Source: Flavobacteriales bacterium (GTDB taxonomy: Bacteria; Bacteroidota; Bacteroidia; Flavobacteriales_F; PHOS-HE28). Taken from it: a DNA stretch of 64,000 bases. The position numbers and the translations under genes are program-made. The notes below the pieces were generated by a model, which was given only the letters and a program-made list of their open reading frames with translations, was not told the origin of the DNA and made no database searches. Positions 1 through 9,087 of the stretch are shown here, in pieces; within the stretch, counting starts at the first letter, position 1, and every line of letters starts with the position of its first letter. The stretch covers positions 180,472 to 244,471 of the forward strand of contig JADJTW010000006.1 of the NCBI GenBank assembly GCA_016710965.1, read 5' to 3'.

Positions 1-31
1 GAGCCCGTAAGCTGGGAGACCGGGATACTCA

Positions 32-57
32 GGGACCCGCCCCGTAAGGCGGGTCCC
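32..57 (-). terminator. hairpin downstream of the first T9SS gene
   Basis: A perfect 10-bp stem (GGGACCCGCC / GGCGGGTCCC) with a 6-nt loop lies 47 bp beyond the stop codon of the leftward gene that ends at 105. There is no clear U-tract, so it is a hairpin terminator of moderate quality. Confidence 0.55.
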
Positions 58-104
58 GCCGTTGGCGGGTGTCACCTCGGCAAAGTTGCGCCTCACGGTG
101 GCGC

Positions 105-1376
105 CTACTCCACGTTCAGCATCACCTTCCGTACCGCATCACGGGTACGCAGCAGATAGAGGCCCCTGGCTTCGGCGCCCGCATTCAGGGTGACTTCGCT
201 CGCACTGGAACTTGCCTGCTGCACCAAGCGCCCCAGTGCATCAACCAGGGCCACATCGCCCACAGAGGAGCCATCTACCCTGCGCAGGATCAGATTGCTG
301 CCTACCATGCGCACAACGATATCAGGTTGCGAACCTTCGGCAATGCCGTTGGTTCCATCGGCGCATGGCAGGTAGAAACTGAAAGGCATGAGCGCAGGCA
401 GGTCGAACGATACCGGTTGCGAAGGTCCCGAGATCCAACCTCCGGTGCTGACATTGAAGACAGGAGCACCTCCCGTGGGCGGTTGTTGCGCGTAGCAAGC
501 CATCTGGTACTCGCCGGGAGGAAGGCAGATGGTGTCAGCGTCGTACTGCATCACATCCGTCATCGTGAAAGTGCCGCTGCCCACGATGGCAAAGTCCGCA
601 TCGAATATGCTCCAGCTGTAGGATCCAATCGCCAGCGCTCCTCCCATGTTCTGGACAGCAGGGATCAGCGTTGCGCAGGGCTCCGGTGGGCACAGGTCTA
701 TGAAGGGCAACCACTCGCATGCCAGCACGGTGGAGAATCCCGTCCAGAGGTGGAGCGCGCCGTAGTAGGGCGTCAAGGGGGTCGTGGCATTGGGCACGAT
801 GGCGAGGATGTGCCAGCTGTCTCCGGCGATGCCGAAGAAGTTCACCGTCTCCACGGCGAGGGTGTCGCCGTCCTCATCGAAGAGCACGAAGTTGGGGTAA
901 TCGAACAGCTGGCTGCTGTTGTTGAGCACATGCACCACGATGGCCGTGTCGCTGAAGGCATGCAAGCGCACCGATTCGATCTGCACGCTATCGCATGGCG
1001 ATCCAGCGCCCACCACGACGAACTGATGCTGGGGCGATGGCGCGAAGTCGGCGACGTTGCTTGCGTTGAACACGATGGTGTAGGTGCCAGCCGGCAACTG
1101 GCCTACGGGCACCGTTTCGATGTGCGGTACCAGCACTGCCAATCCGCCGGGGTCGGCAGCGACGATGCTGATGGTGACGACACTGCCCACCACGTTGGCC
1201 GAGGCACCGACCACGTATGCGCCCGAGCTGGAGAGGTTGCCATGCAACGCGATGGCGATATCATCCGCCGTCGTCGGTGCGGCAGGGATCACCTCGATCT
1301 CATCGATGTAGTAGTACGTCTGAGCGCTGAGAAGCGTGCTGAGAAGGGTGGCGAGCGTGAATAGTAATTGGCGCAT
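105..1376 (-). CDS. secreted T9SS type A sorting-domain protein (CDS-xxF paralog 1)
   Basis: A 423-aa exported protein of unknown function. An N-terminal signal peptide (about residues 1-19, ending SAQ) is followed by beta-rich repeats and a C-terminal T9SS type A sorting domain (about the last 75 residues; typical ALVDALGRLV, basic tail). The middle contains the sequence CDSVQIESVRL, then a DEDGDTL...NFFGIAGD segment and a DLCPPEPC segment. The same landmarks in the same order occur in the protein at 55064-56035, so the two are paralogs. The product is expected to cross the outer membrane by T9SS and be anchored or released there. The start ATG is at the signal peptide. It appears to be a single-gene unit with a hairpin downstream. 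No catalytic motif was recognised. Confidence 0.85.
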   Translation of the reverse strand: MRQLLFTLATLLSTLLSAQTYYYIDEIEVIPAAPTTADDIAIALHGNLSSSGAYVVGASANVVGSVVTISIVAADPGGLAVLVPHIETVPVGQLPAGTYTIVFNASNVADFAPSPQHQFVVVGAGSPCDSVQIESVRLHAFSDTAIVVHVLNNSSQLFDYPNFVLFDEDGDTLAVETVNFFGIAGDSWHILAIVPNATTPLTPYYGALHLWTGFSTVLACEWLPFIDLCPPEPCATLIPAVQNMGGALAIGSYSWSIFDADFAIVGSGTFTMTDVMQYDADTICLPPGEYQMACYAQQPPTGGAPVFNVSTGGWISGPSQPVSFDLPALMPFSFYLPCADGTNGIAEGSQPDIVVRMVGSNLILRRVDGSSVGDVALVDALGRLVQQASSSASEVTLNAGAEARGLYLLRTRDAVRKVMLNVE

Positions 1377-1427
1377 GGGAAAGGGTTCTAGGCAGATGAC
1401 GGAGGAACGGAGCCTGGCGCTGCCTGA

Positions 1428-2366
1428 TCATACGATAGCCGTAAGGATGGCAGCGCCGACCAGAGCCATGCCCAGCACGATGGAGTAGACCACCACGATG
1501 AGCAAGGTCTTGATGATGGTGCGCCACCAAGGCCGCCCGTACACCGTGCGCATGGCCCATGGCAGGTACACCAGCGAGAGCAGGGGGATGAGCGTGGTGT
1601 AGTCGGTGGTGATGCCCACGGCTGCATAGCTCGCTTCGTTCACCAGCAATCGCAAGAGCAAGAGGGCGAAGACCACGGTGTGGAAATAGAATGCGAAGAC
1701 GAGGTGCTCGGTGAAGAAGCCGCGAGCGCGCCAATTGAGCAGATAGAGGAGCAGCGCGAAGAGCGGGAGCAGCACGAACATGAGCTTGCTGATGTTGCCC
1801 ATGAACCGCTGGTCGAACTGGGCGCGCTTGTCGCCGCCAAGATTCTGTTCCATGGCTGTGCGTACCAGCCTCCGCTCGAAGTCGCTGGGCTGGTCATCGC
1901 CATTGGCCATGAGCACGCTGTCGATGGCCGCATCGGTAAGGGCGCCGCGTTCTGCAAGGTCCATCAGCTCGCTGTCGATGGTGTCGGAACCGGCGGTGAA
2001 CTTGAGGCCGTTGCGCTCATTGCCCTCAGGTGCGACGGGCCGCTCGTGCTCCGGAAGGATGGAAAGCACGATGAAGAAGACCACGCTGGTGAAGAGGTAG
2101 AGCCGCAAGGGCGGCACATAGCGGGCCCGCTTGTTCTGATTGTAGTTGCGCACCACCAGCCCTGGCGGTACGAAGAGATCGCGCAGCGTGCGCAGCAGTT
2201 TCGTGTCGAAGTTGAAGGTGCCAGCGAGGAACTCCACGATGAAGTGGCGCAGCGGCAGCTTGTGCGTGTGGTTCTCCTGTCCGCAGCGAGCGCAATAGTT
2301 GTCTTCGGCCAACAGCCGGTGGCCGCAGTTGGGGCACTCCGGTCGCTTTGTTCGCTTGCGAGCCAC
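1428..2366 (-). CDS. DUF3667 membrane protein with N-terminal zinc ribbon
   Basis: A 312-aa membrane protein. The N-terminus has a zinc ribbon: Cys11 and Cys14 (CPNCG) with Cys25 and Cys28 (CARCG). It is followed by the DUF3667 signature region (residues about 40-95: FLAGTFNFDTKLLRTLRDL, then a PPLRLY motif entering the first membrane segment). Further hydrophobic segments lie at about 95-105, 195-215, 225-245 and 270-310. The family is widespread in Bacteroidota and has no established biochemical function. It starts 6 bp after the stop of the YajQ gene on the same strand, so the two are probably co-transcribed. Family assignment is secure; role unknown. Confidence 0.85.
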   Translation of the reverse strand: MARKRTKRPECPNCGHRLLAEDNYCARCGQENHTHKLPLRHFIVEFLAGTFNFDTKLLRTLRDLFVPPGLVVRNYNQNKRARYVPPLRLYLFTSVVFFIVLSILPEHERPVAPEGNERNGLKFTAGSDTIDSELMDLAERGALTDAAIDSVLMANGDDQPSDFERRLVRTAMEQNLGGDKRAQFDQRFMGNISKLMFVLLPLFALLLYLLNWRARGFFTEHLVFAFYFHTVVFALLLLRLLVNEASYAAVGITTDYTTLIPLLSLVYLPWAMRTVYGRPWWRTIIKTLLIVVVYSIVLGMALVGAAILTAIV

Positions 2367-2372
2367 GGATCC

Positions 2373-2864
2373 TCAGCTCTTCATGTTCTCGAACTGCAAG
2401 GGCAGCTCGAAGTCCTTCTCGCGGCAGAGGGCCATCACCGCTTGCAGGTCGTCGATCTTTTTGCCCGTCACGCGGATCAGGTCGTCCATGATCTGGGCTT
2501 GCACCTTCAGGCCACTGTCTTTGATCGCCTTCACGATCTTCTTGGCCGTCTCGCGCTCGATGCCCTGCTTCACGGTGATGATGCGGTAGAGCGTTTTGCC
2601 GCTGGGCACCGGCTCCTCCTTCAGGTCGAAGCTGCGCACATCCACCTTCTGCTTGCCACTGCGCTCGAGCAGGATATCCACGATGGCATCCAGCTTCATG
2701 TGGTCCTCGGTGCTCACCTTGATCGTAAGCGCCTTCTTGTCCAGCTCCACGGTGCTGTTGGTGCCGCGCAGGTCGTAGCGGTTGTCCACTTCGCGCTTCA
2801 CCACGTTCACGGCGTTGTCGAGCATTTGCACGTCCACTTTGCTCTGGATATCGAGGCTGGGCAT
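2373..2864 (-). CDS. yajQ: YajQ-family nucleotide-binding protein
   Basis: A 163-aa YajQ/DUF520 protein. It begins MPSLDIQSKVD and has the family hallmarks NVVKREVDNRYDLRG, the KVDVRSFDLK strand, and a C-terminal KIDDLQAVMALCREKDFELPLQFEN segment. Members are cytoplasmic; some bind cyclic di-GMP or nucleotides and one in E. coli contacts tRNA/temperate phage factors. The open frame extends upstream to 2948, but those residues are low-complexity and non-homologous, so I use the ATG at 2862-2864, which gives the usual family length. It is the first gene of a probable operon with the DUF3667 gene. Confidence 0.93.
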   Translation of the reverse strand: MPSLDIQSKVDVQMLDNAVNVVKREVDNRYDLRGTNSTVELDKKALTIKVSTEDHMKLDAIVDILLERSGKQKVDVRSFDLKEEPVPSGKTLYRIITVKQGIERETAKKIVKAIKDSGLKVQAQIMDDLIRVTGKKIDDLQAVMALCREKDFELPLQFENMKS

Positions 2865-2883
2865 GGGGGTGGGGGATGGGCCC

Positions 2884-2891
2884 CAAAGATG
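2884..2891 (-). promoter_or_regulatory. candidate -7 box for yajQ
   Basis: CATCTTTG on the minus strand, one mismatch from the Bacteroidota -7 consensus TAnnTTTG, 27 nt before the yajQ ATG. It supports the shorter YajQ start. Confidence 0.45.
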
Positions 2892-3235
2892 CGCAGGGGG
2901 GGCTCCGATCCGTGTTCCGGTAGTAAGCCGACGCAGGATCTGCGACAAGCGCCATGGCGCACCACAGGATGCATCTCAGGAGCATGGATACCTTGGCGGG
3001 AAAGGAGCACCATGGTAAGGGTCAAGTCGTCCATGGGGCCGCAGGGTCCCGGCACCCCGGCCACCGAGACGGGGCGGGAGACCGCTGCGGGGTTTCGGGC
3101 CGCAATAACTTTCGTAGGACACAATGCCGATATAGAAGACAATTTCAACGTGAATTTATCGCTTCTAAATCGGCAGCGGATCCGCTTCTCCAGGCATGGG
3201 TGGAGCTTCTTCGGACTGTTCACCATTTGGAGGTA
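2892..3235. other. intergenic region, no gene recognised
   Basis: About 340 bp between divergent genes. An open frame crosses it on the plus strand but has no recognisable protein sequence. TAACTTTC at 3106-3113 resembles a -7 box for the rightward gene and would give a 5' leader of about 120 nt. Base composition drops noticeably towards the 3236 gene. Confidence 0.4.
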
Positions 3236-3799
3236 ATGAGAATCAGCAAGGAATTCCTCGGTCGCCTGGTAGTGCTAATTGCTATCGTTCCTATGGGCAT
3301 CGTAAGTGAAGCACAGAGCCCAACCTTGGGTGATAGCAGAGCTAAAACTGAAGAGTGGTTGCGATTGGTTTGCCGTTACTTCAACGCTGATTTCAAGAAG
3401 GTCTATGGTCACGATTCGGCCGCTACGGTCAACGAAATTGGAGATACATTGATCTATCGAGTTTCCAGCAACGATGAAGTGCAGTATGAATACATCTTCT
3501 TGAATGACACGTGTGTGGCGATCCGCGTGAGATTCGCTTGCCTCGCATGCTTGCACCTGACATACAGGAAGTGGTACTTCAAGGGCCGTTGGCGTGTGGA
3601 TGAGAACGAAACCCTGTACAGGTTCAAGGACCCTGCGCGGGCGACGATCAAGCGAGCAGTGGATTGCCCCTTTCTCTATGAGGTGAATCTGATCAGGATG
3701 GATTCTCCCGTGCCCAAAAGTGTATTCAGATCAATGAAGAAGGTGAAGAAGAAGCGGATAGGAAGATGGGACTACCTATTGCCTCAAACCACGCGCTGA
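3236..3799 (+). CDS. hypothetical exported protein
   Basis: A 187-aa protein with an N-terminal hydrophobic segment (residues about 8-25, ending SEAQ), consistent with a Sec signal peptide. The mature part is charged and ends in a Lys/Arg-rich stretch (KKVKKKR). No domain was recognised. The open frame begins at 2954, but I place the start at the ATG at 3236 because the signal-like segment follows directly. GGAGG sits only 2 nt before this ATG, too close to be a normal Shine-Dalgarno. Its base composition is visibly lower in GC than its neighbours, a possible sign of transfer. Confidence 0.6.
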   Translation: MRISKEFLGRLVVLIAIVPMGIVSEAQSPTLGDSRAKTEEWLRLVCRYFNADFKKVYGHDSAATVNEIGDTLIYRVSSNDEVQYEYIFLNDTCVAIRVRFACLACLHLTYRKWYFKGRWRVDENETLYRFKDPARATIKRAVDCPFLYEVNLIRMDSPVPKSVFRSMKKVKKKRIGRWDYLLPQTTR

Positions 3800-3882
3800 A
3801 TCGGATGCTCATCCGATCGACAGTAGTCTGCGGGTCGGTCGCTAGACCAGAGTCATTAGATGTCGCTCTCTATGACTAACCC

Positions 3883-4859
3883 TCATTCCAAAATGAGTTT
3901 GACCGTTGTGATCATGGTCGGTGTTGTCAGGTGCAACGAATAGCAGCCCCGGGCCAGGTCAGCGGCATCGATTGAAGCGGTGTTCGTGTTCATTCGTTGC
4001 TGGAACACAACACGGCCAGCTACGTCGACAAGGGTGACAGTCGCGCCAAGCGCTTCTTCCGCGACTTCAACCATAACTCGTTCATCGGCCGGGTTGGGGA
4101 ACACCCGCAAGGCAGAACTGGCATCCTCACCGATCCCGGATTCACAAGTCCGCAACTCAACCGCATCCAAATAATAGAATGCGAACTCATAAGGGGCATT
4201 GGTCGCACCCACGAAAACGGTGTCCGGCGCAAAAGGCGTGGTGAAATTCCCGAGCGTGAGATAGCGTTCACCACCTGTTGCCGTGAATGTGCCTGATAGC
4301 AGGGTCCAATTCACGGTATCCACGCGGTCAGGTCAAATGCCAACTGCGCCTCCGTTGGCCAGTTGAGGGTGTCGTTGCCTGAACAAGCCGTGGGATAGTA
4401 TGTAGTGAACACAGCATTGAGCGTTGCAGATCGATACATGGAGCGACCGGCAAGGCTTGCGTACAGACTGAAGCAGTATTCTGTGCCGGCAACCAAGGGC
4501 TGCATGAGCAGTGCACTCGCATAATCACGGGGTGGAAATGGGAGCCCGGCTGAATAAGTAAGCGTGCCACCATATGCTACGCCGTCCTGTGCGGATTGGC
4601 TGCCCCAGATATTCTCCGGTGCTCCGGCGTTCGGCGCACCATTATCCGTGCTACAGGGATGGAAGTAGCTGGCACCTGATGTGCAATCTGCAGGGAACCA
4701 GTCCGCGAGGATATAGTACGAGGCGCCCGCTGTGCAGGGCATGTCCATCAGCTCAAACCCGGGGTTCGGTACTAGGTTCTGTCCGGTCAGCACCATAGGT
4801 ATGACTACCCATGCGGCAGTCGCCAGACGACGGCAACCATAACGAAACGACTTCCTCAT
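3883..4859 (-). pseudogene. T9SS cargo protein with NLVPNPGFE-type N-terminal domain, frameshifted
   Basis: Two minus-strand frames form one gene. The first (from the ATG at 4859) has a signal peptide, then NLVPNPGFELMD, typical of a galactose-binding-like or CBM domain of Bacteroidota exported proteins, and runs to ...LAFDLTAW before a stop at 4311. The second (3883-4323) continues with DTVNWTLLSGTF, a T9SS type A domain (VFPNPADERVMVEV, VTLVDVAGRVVFQ) and a normal end. Restoring one G in the run read as GTGGATACC joins them as LTAW-DTVNW. The start overlaps the stop of the upstream gene as ATGA, so translation is probably coupled. Whether the lesion is real or an assembly error cannot be told from the sequence. 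Confidence 0.75.
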
Positions 4860-5290
4860 TCGATCACGCATGGTGTAATGATCCATTCGTTCCCGTGCTG
4901 GAAACGAAGGAAATAGGTCCCCGCCCGTAACGCTCGCACATCGAATACATTCCGCACCCCCTGCACGCGCATGGTGGCTACCACGCTACCAGTAGAGCTT
5001 ACGAGGTCGAGGCTTCCGGCGGCGTATTCCTCGGGTACGGTAACAAAGAGTTCCTCGCTTGCGGGGTTGGGCATCACGCCCAGTTCAACCTCAGCTATCG
5101 TGGCACTTTTGGTAACCAGTGGTGGTTCTTCCTCACCGGGTGTCCAGCAATACCAATCGCGCTTGATGCGATCGCCAGCGGCGTTGTAGCTGTAGCGCAC
5201 TTTACAATGGTCCTGGGCGATGGCATGAACAGCCAAGAGGCCGACGACAACGAAAGAGATCGCCTTTGGAAGTTGTCCCAAGTGGTTCAT
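4856..5290 (-). CDS. small T9SS type A sorting protein with YD-repeat-like motif
   Basis: A 144-aa exported protein: signal peptide (about 1-25, ending AIAQ), a short segment YSYNAAGDRIKRDWYCW resembling one YD/RHS repeat unit, and a T9SS type A sorting domain over the last 75 residues (VMPNPASEELFVTV, DLVSSTGSVVATM). Almost nothing lies between signal and sorting domain, so it may be a minimal surface tag or the remnant of a larger RHS-like protein. The downstream T9SS gene overlaps its stop by ATGA. AATATTCG at 5309-5316 is a weak -7 candidate. Confidence 0.75.
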   Translation of the reverse strand: MNHLGQLPKAISFVVVGLLAVHAIAQDHCKVRYSYNAAGDRIKRDWYCWTPGEEEPPLVTKSATIAEVELGVMPNPASEELFVTVPEEYAAGSLDLVSSTGSVVATMRVQGVRNVFDVRALRAGTYFLRFQHGNEWIITPCVIE

Positions 5291-5786
5291 GGGCAGCGGG
5301 CTTTGCCTCGAATATTACTATCCATTGGCTACACCCCCACCTAGTACGGTACAAGTTTGCTACCGGTCCGGGTTTCCAGCCACTGCGCGGGCCATTGACC
5401 AATTCCATCATTTGCGGGTATTGTTTTCAGCCCATCGGCCATGTTCCATCGGTGTATGGTAGCCCACCCCGGTCATTCGGTGGCCGTGCCTCGGCCAACC
5501 CCCAAACAAGGGCAGGTGTTACGCCTTGAACCACGGCAGGGTCTTCTGTCTTCGGGGACCCTGCGTTCTCTGGTGTGTACGAGTGCACACGCCGAAGCTG
5601 CTCCACCACCAGCTTGGCCCCCTATGGCGTATCGAGCGCTTGCTGGCGGCGCCTGGGATCCGCCGGGTCCGCACAAGGCCCCCCGATCGCACCTCCCCCC
5701 GTTCATAACCACGCGTTGGCCCAACGCCCCCGGGTTGACCCTCCGCCTAGTTTGGCGTGGTCCGCTCAAACCAAAATCACCAGACC
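5291..5786. other. intergenic region with one hairpin, no gene recognised
   Basis: About 500 bp without a credible gene; open frames on both strands give low-complexity, Arg/Pro/Ser-rich translations. A hairpin GCAGGGTC / GACCCTGC (5536-5543 and 5557-5564, 13-nt loop) is the only strong structure. The phrase GTTACGCCTTG just before it recurs near 57133, also intergenic. Confidence 0.4.
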
Positions 5787-6209
5787 ATGAACATGAAAGT
5801 GATACTCGCCGGATTGGCCACAGGGGTCGCAAGCTTCCTGCTGGGCTGGGTAGTGTTCGGGATCGCCATGGAAAGCTATTATACGTCGAGCATGCTGCAT
5901 CATGAAGGGTTGATGAAGGACCCGCCCAACATGCTGGCCCTTGTGCTGGGGAATCTGATCTGGGGCTGCACCGTGGCATGGGTGCTCTGGAAGATGAACG
6001 TGTCTTCTGCCATGGGCGGCTTGTTGCCGGGGGCCATCATCGGTGGGGCCTTCGCGGCGTGCTTCGACCTGTTCATGCTGGCCTTCATGATGCTCATCAA
6101 GGACAACACCTTCGTGATCGTTGATGTGCTGGTGAACGCCGTGGTAGGCGGGATCCTGGGCGTGGTGGCTGGCATGGTGCTGGGCACGGGCCAGAAGAGC
6201 ACCGCCTGA
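5787..6209 (+). CDS. small multipass membrane protein (DUF1761-like)
   Basis: A 140-aa integral membrane protein with four predicted hydrophobic segments (about residues 3-22, 45-65, 73-98 and 108-133). Pattern and length resemble the DUF1761-type small membrane proteins of Bacteroidota (Gly-rich first segment with LLGWVVFGIAM, then a short loop with Tyr/Met). Function unknown. The start is the ATG at 5787 rather than the upstream in-frame codon, because the hydrophobic segment follows at once. A strong hairpin lies 20 bp after the stop. Confidence 0.7.
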   Translation: MNMKVILAGLATGVASFLLGWVVFGIAMESYYTSSMLHHEGLMKDPPNMLALVLGNLIWGCTVAWVLWKMNVSSAMGGLLPGAIIGGAFAACFDLFMLAFMMLIKDNTFVIVDVLVNAVVGGILGVVAGMVLGTGQKSTA

Positions 6210-6229
6210 TAAGCGCAAGTGGGAAATAG

Positions 6230-6256
6230 GAGCGGCCGCCCACCGGGCGGCCGCTC
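6230..6256. terminator. bidirectional terminator hairpin
   Basis: A perfect 12-bp stem GAGCGGCCGCCC / GGGCGGCCGCTC with a 3-nt loop, between convergent genes ending at 6209 (plus) and 6278 (minus). Confidence 0.8.
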
Positions 6257-6277
6257 TCGTTCTGCAAAGTGTTCAGC

Positions 6278-7984
6278 CTACTTCACCACTTGCACGCGGA
6301 ATTCCGCGCGCTGGCCGTTGTCGAAGGCCATGTTGAAGAGGTAGGTGCCCGCCGAGAGATCGCTCACATCCACGGTCAGGATCCCGTTGGCAGAGACTGC
6401 TGTGCGATCCGCATGCACCAGGCCGCCGAGCGCATTGTATATGCGCAACGCAGCGGCACCCGAATAGCCGCGCACGGGTACGGTGATCATGTCGCAGGTG
6501 GGGTTGGGGTAGGGGGTCACCTCCACCTCCTCCTGTTCAGCCATGCCGATGGTGGCCGGGTCGATCAACTGCACGCCGAGGGATGGCGCGCCCGTGATGC
6601 CGGTGAACCCATTGTACCAGGTGGTGCCGTCGCGCAGGCAGTTGGTGGGCTCATCGATGACCGTATAGAGGCGATCGTAGTTGAGGCTGTTGTCCCAACC
6701 GTGCCGCACTACGCCGCTGTATGAATCCAGGCAGACCAGGTACCACTGGTTGTCCATGAAGGTGATCACATCGGCGAAGGGGATGAACAGCGGAACGCTG
6801 TTCTGGTCGCTGGGGAAGATGTACTCGCCGGTGGTGAGCGCGCTGATGCCCGCATCGGTGGGCAGCGTTATGGCGGTGGCGATCGCGTCATTCCACTGGT
6901 AAAGGGTCGCGGTCATGACCTCATCGGTAAGCACGGTATCGGCCGCGCGCGATGCGCTGAACCAGACGCCGGTGGTGGCCAGGCGTGAGAGGTTGGCATC
7001 GTGGAAGCTGATGCACGAGCGGAAACCTGCGGCGTTGTTGGCAGGCACCACGTGCAGGTTGGCCATCGGGATCTCAGTCGTGGGGTCGGCGGGAGCATAG
7101 CCGAACTTGTCGCCAGCGGTGAGCGTGACAGCGATGCTGTTGTTCTGCGTGAACTCGTCCGGCGTGTCGCCCTGTACCGTGTAGGTGATCGTGTACTGCC
7201 CGGTGTAGCCGTTATCGCTGAAATCCGGGAGGGTCACGTACAGCGAGTCGGTGCTGATGATCGTGGCGCCCGGCGAGGTCTGATCGTAGAGCGTGCTCGC
7301 GCCCTTCACCACCGTCACGTTCACCGTGGCGTTGGTCATGTCCGTTGAGCCGTAGTTGTGGATCATGCATCCCAGGGGCACACTGAATTCAGCAGCGCTG
7401 GATGCGATGAGGCTGTTGGTCTCGGCGTAGCGCGGTACGAGGATATCGGCTTTGTAGATGCCGAGGTTGCTCGCGTAGAAGCCCGTCTGGCTGCCGATGA
7501 AGAGCAGTGCGGAGCAGTTGTCGAAGTAGGGCCGAAGCAACGCACCGGCGTCCTGCGAGATCATCACCACCGGAATGGTGATGTTGGCACCTTGTGCGCC
7601 AGCGCCCATTCCCACCGGCGCACCGGCCACGTTGTTGATGATGACCACGGCGATGGCGCCGGCATCCTGCGCTTTCAAGGCTTTCATGCCGAATTCGCAG
7701 CTGCCACGGTACACCACGGCGATCTTGCCGCTGATCGTAGCAGCATTCACCAGGTCATTGCAGCCCAGCGAATCAGCAGCTGTTCCGTCGTCCACCAGGC
7801 AGGCGTAGGCCGTTACGCTATTCTGGGTGCTGTCCAGATCGGGGGTCTGGCCCCAGTCGCTGGCCCAGGTGAAATCCAAAGGGCCTTCGAGGCCGGTGGG
7901 TTCCTGCACGTACACGGTCACCTGCGCCTGGGCGGCGGCGGCAACAAACAGGAAGAGAAGGGGAAGGAGTCGAGCTGTTCTCAT
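6278..7984 (-). CDS. secreted PA-domain protein with T9SS sorting domain
   Basis: A 568-aa exported protein. Signal peptide about 1-20 (AAAQAQ). Residues about 35-155 form a protease-associated (PA) domain: LGCNDLVNAATISGKIAVVYRGSC, then AIAVVIINN and ITIPVVMISQDAGALL. The middle contains a CARDB-like beta region on paired 'asymmetric' statements (FTQNNSIAVTL) and a larger beta domain of unknown type. The last 80 residues are a T9SS type A sorting domain (PYPNPTCDMITVPV, LRIYNALGGLVH). PA domains are normally protein-interaction lids on secreted proteases, but no peptidase domain is visible here. Monocistronic, with a strong terminator downstream. TAACATTG at 8043-8050 is a possible promoter box. 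Confidence 0.85.
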   Translation of the reverse strand: MRTARLLPLLFLFVAAAAQAQVTVYVQEPTGLEGPLDFTWASDWGQTPDLDSTQNSVTAYACLVDDGTAADSLGCNDLVNAATISGKIAVVYRGSCEFGMKALKAQDAGAIAVVIINNVAGAPVGMGAGAQGANITIPVVMISQDAGALLRPYFDNCSALLFIGSQTGFYASNLGIYKADILVPRYAETNSLIASSAAEFSVPLGCMIHNYGSTDMTNATVNVTVVKGASTLYDQTSPGATIISTDSLYVTLPDFSDNGYTGQYTITYTVQGDTPDEFTQNNSIAVTLTAGDKFGYAPADPTTEIPMANLHVVPANNAAGFRSCISFHDANLSRLATTGVWFSASRAADTVLTDEVMTATLYQWNDAIATAITLPTDAGISALTTGEYIFPSDQNSVPLFIPFADVITFMDNQWYLVCLDSYSGVVRHGWDNSLNYDRLYTVIDEPTNCLRDGTTWYNGFTGITGAPSLGVQLIDPATIGMAEQEEVEVTPYPNPTCDMITVPVRGYSGAAALRIYNALGGLVHADRTAVSANGILTVDVSDLSAGTYLFNMAFDNGQRAEFRVQVVK

Positions 7985-8118
7985 GGGTCTTGGTTTTGGA
8001 GGTTCAAGGCAATAGAGGGGATCGCCGTTCGCTGACGATGGACAATGTTAAGGATCCGAACCGTTCATCCAATGCCCGATCGTCGACTGCTATTGCTGGC
8101 CCGCCGAATGGAAAAGCT

Positions 8119-8126
8119 GACCTTCG
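8119..8126 (+). promoter_or_regulatory. -7 box, 12 nt before start
   Basis: GACCTTCG starts 12 nt before the ATG at 8131. It supports that start and suggests a leaderless transcript, as for other genes in this window. Confidence 0.45.
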
Positions 8127-8130
8127 CGCC

Positions 8131-9087
8131 ATGGACCTGTCCATCGTGGTGCCCCTGCTCAATGAGCACGAATCCTTGCCCATCCTGGCAGAGCGGCTGC
8201 ATGCGGTCATGGGCCGGATGGGGGTGAGCTATGAGATCCTCTTCATCGACGATGGCAGCACCGATGCTTCCTGGAGCGTGATCGGCAAGCTGGCTGCAGC
8301 CGATTCCCGGGTGAAGGGCATCCGCTTCGGCCGCAACTTCGGCAAGAGCCCGGCCCTCAACGAAGGCTTCCGCGAGGCGCAGGGCGAAGTGGTCATCACC
8401 ATGGATGCCGACCTCCAGGACGACCCCGACGAGGTGCCCGAGCTCTACCGAATGATCCGTGCGGAGGGCTACGACCTGGTGAGCGGTTGGAAGAAGAAGC
8501 GCTATGACCCCCTCACGAAGACATTGCCCACCAAGCTCTTCAACTGGACCACCCGTCGCGTGAGCGGGGTGATGCTGCACGATTTCAATTGCGGACTGAA
8601 GGCTTACCGCAAGCAAGTGGTGAAGAGCATAGAGGTCTTCGGCGAGATGCACCGCTACATCCCTTTCATCGCCAAGAAGGAGGGCTTCGGCCATATCGGC
8701 GAGAAGGTGGTGCAGCACCACCCGCGCAAATACGGCAAGACCAAGTTCGGCTTCGACCGCTTCATCAACGGCTTCCTCGATCTGCTCACCATCACCTTCG
8801 TCTTCCGCTTCGGGCGCAAGCCCATGCACTTCTTCGGCGCCGTGGGCACCTTGATGTTCGTGGTGGGCTTCCTGAGCGCGGCATGGGTCATCGGCGAGAA
8901 GCTGTGGCACGTCTATGGCCTCGGCGTGGCGGCGCCCCGCGTTTCCGATCAGGGGCTCTTCTTCGTGGCGCTCACCGCCATGGTCATCGGCGTGCAGTTG
9001 TTCACCATGGGCTTCGTGGCCGAACTGGTGCGGCGCTACAGCCCGGAGCGCAACGTCTATCGAGTGGCCGAACGCGTGGGCCTCTGA
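8131..9087 (+). CDS. family 2 glycosyltransferase, DPM1/GtrB-like, membrane anchored
   Basis: A 318-aa GT2 enzyme. It begins MDLSIVVPLLNE; the nucleotide-binding DDGSTD lies near residues 40-45 and the metal-binding MDADLQDDP near 90-98. Two C-terminal hydrophobic segments (about 230-255 and 265-290) match polyprenyl-phosphate mannosyl/glucosyltransferases of the DPM1/GtrB/ArnC class, which charge a lipid carrier with sugar at the inner membrane. The open frame extends back to 7990, but the homologous start is the ATG at 8131. It is followed closely by a multipass DUF6056 protein that could use the lipid-linked sugar. Confidence 0.92.
   Translation: MDLSIVVPLLNEHESLPILAERLHAVMGRMGVSYEILFIDDGSTDASWSVIGKLAAADSRVKGIRFGRNFGKSPALNEGFREAQGEVVITMDADLQDDPDEVPELYRMIRAEGYDLVSGWKKKRYDPLTKTLPTKLFNWTTRRVSGVMLHDFNCGLKAYRKQVVKSIEVFGEMHRYIPFIAKKEGFGHIGEKVVQHHPRKYGKTKFGFDRFINGFLDLLTITFVFRFGRKPMHFFGAVGTLMFVVGFLSAAWVIGEKLWHVYGLGVAAPRVSDQGLFFVALTAMVIGVQLFTMGFVAELVRRYSPERNVYRVAERVGL

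Noticed and set aside
3229..3235. GGAGG as a strong Shine-Dalgarno for the 3236 gene
   Set aside because: Only 2 nt from the ATG, too close to function, and Bacteroidota mostly do not use Shine-Dalgarno sequences.
5291..5786. Possible gene in the intergenic region
   Set aside because: Open frames on both strands give no recognisable or balanced protein sequence.
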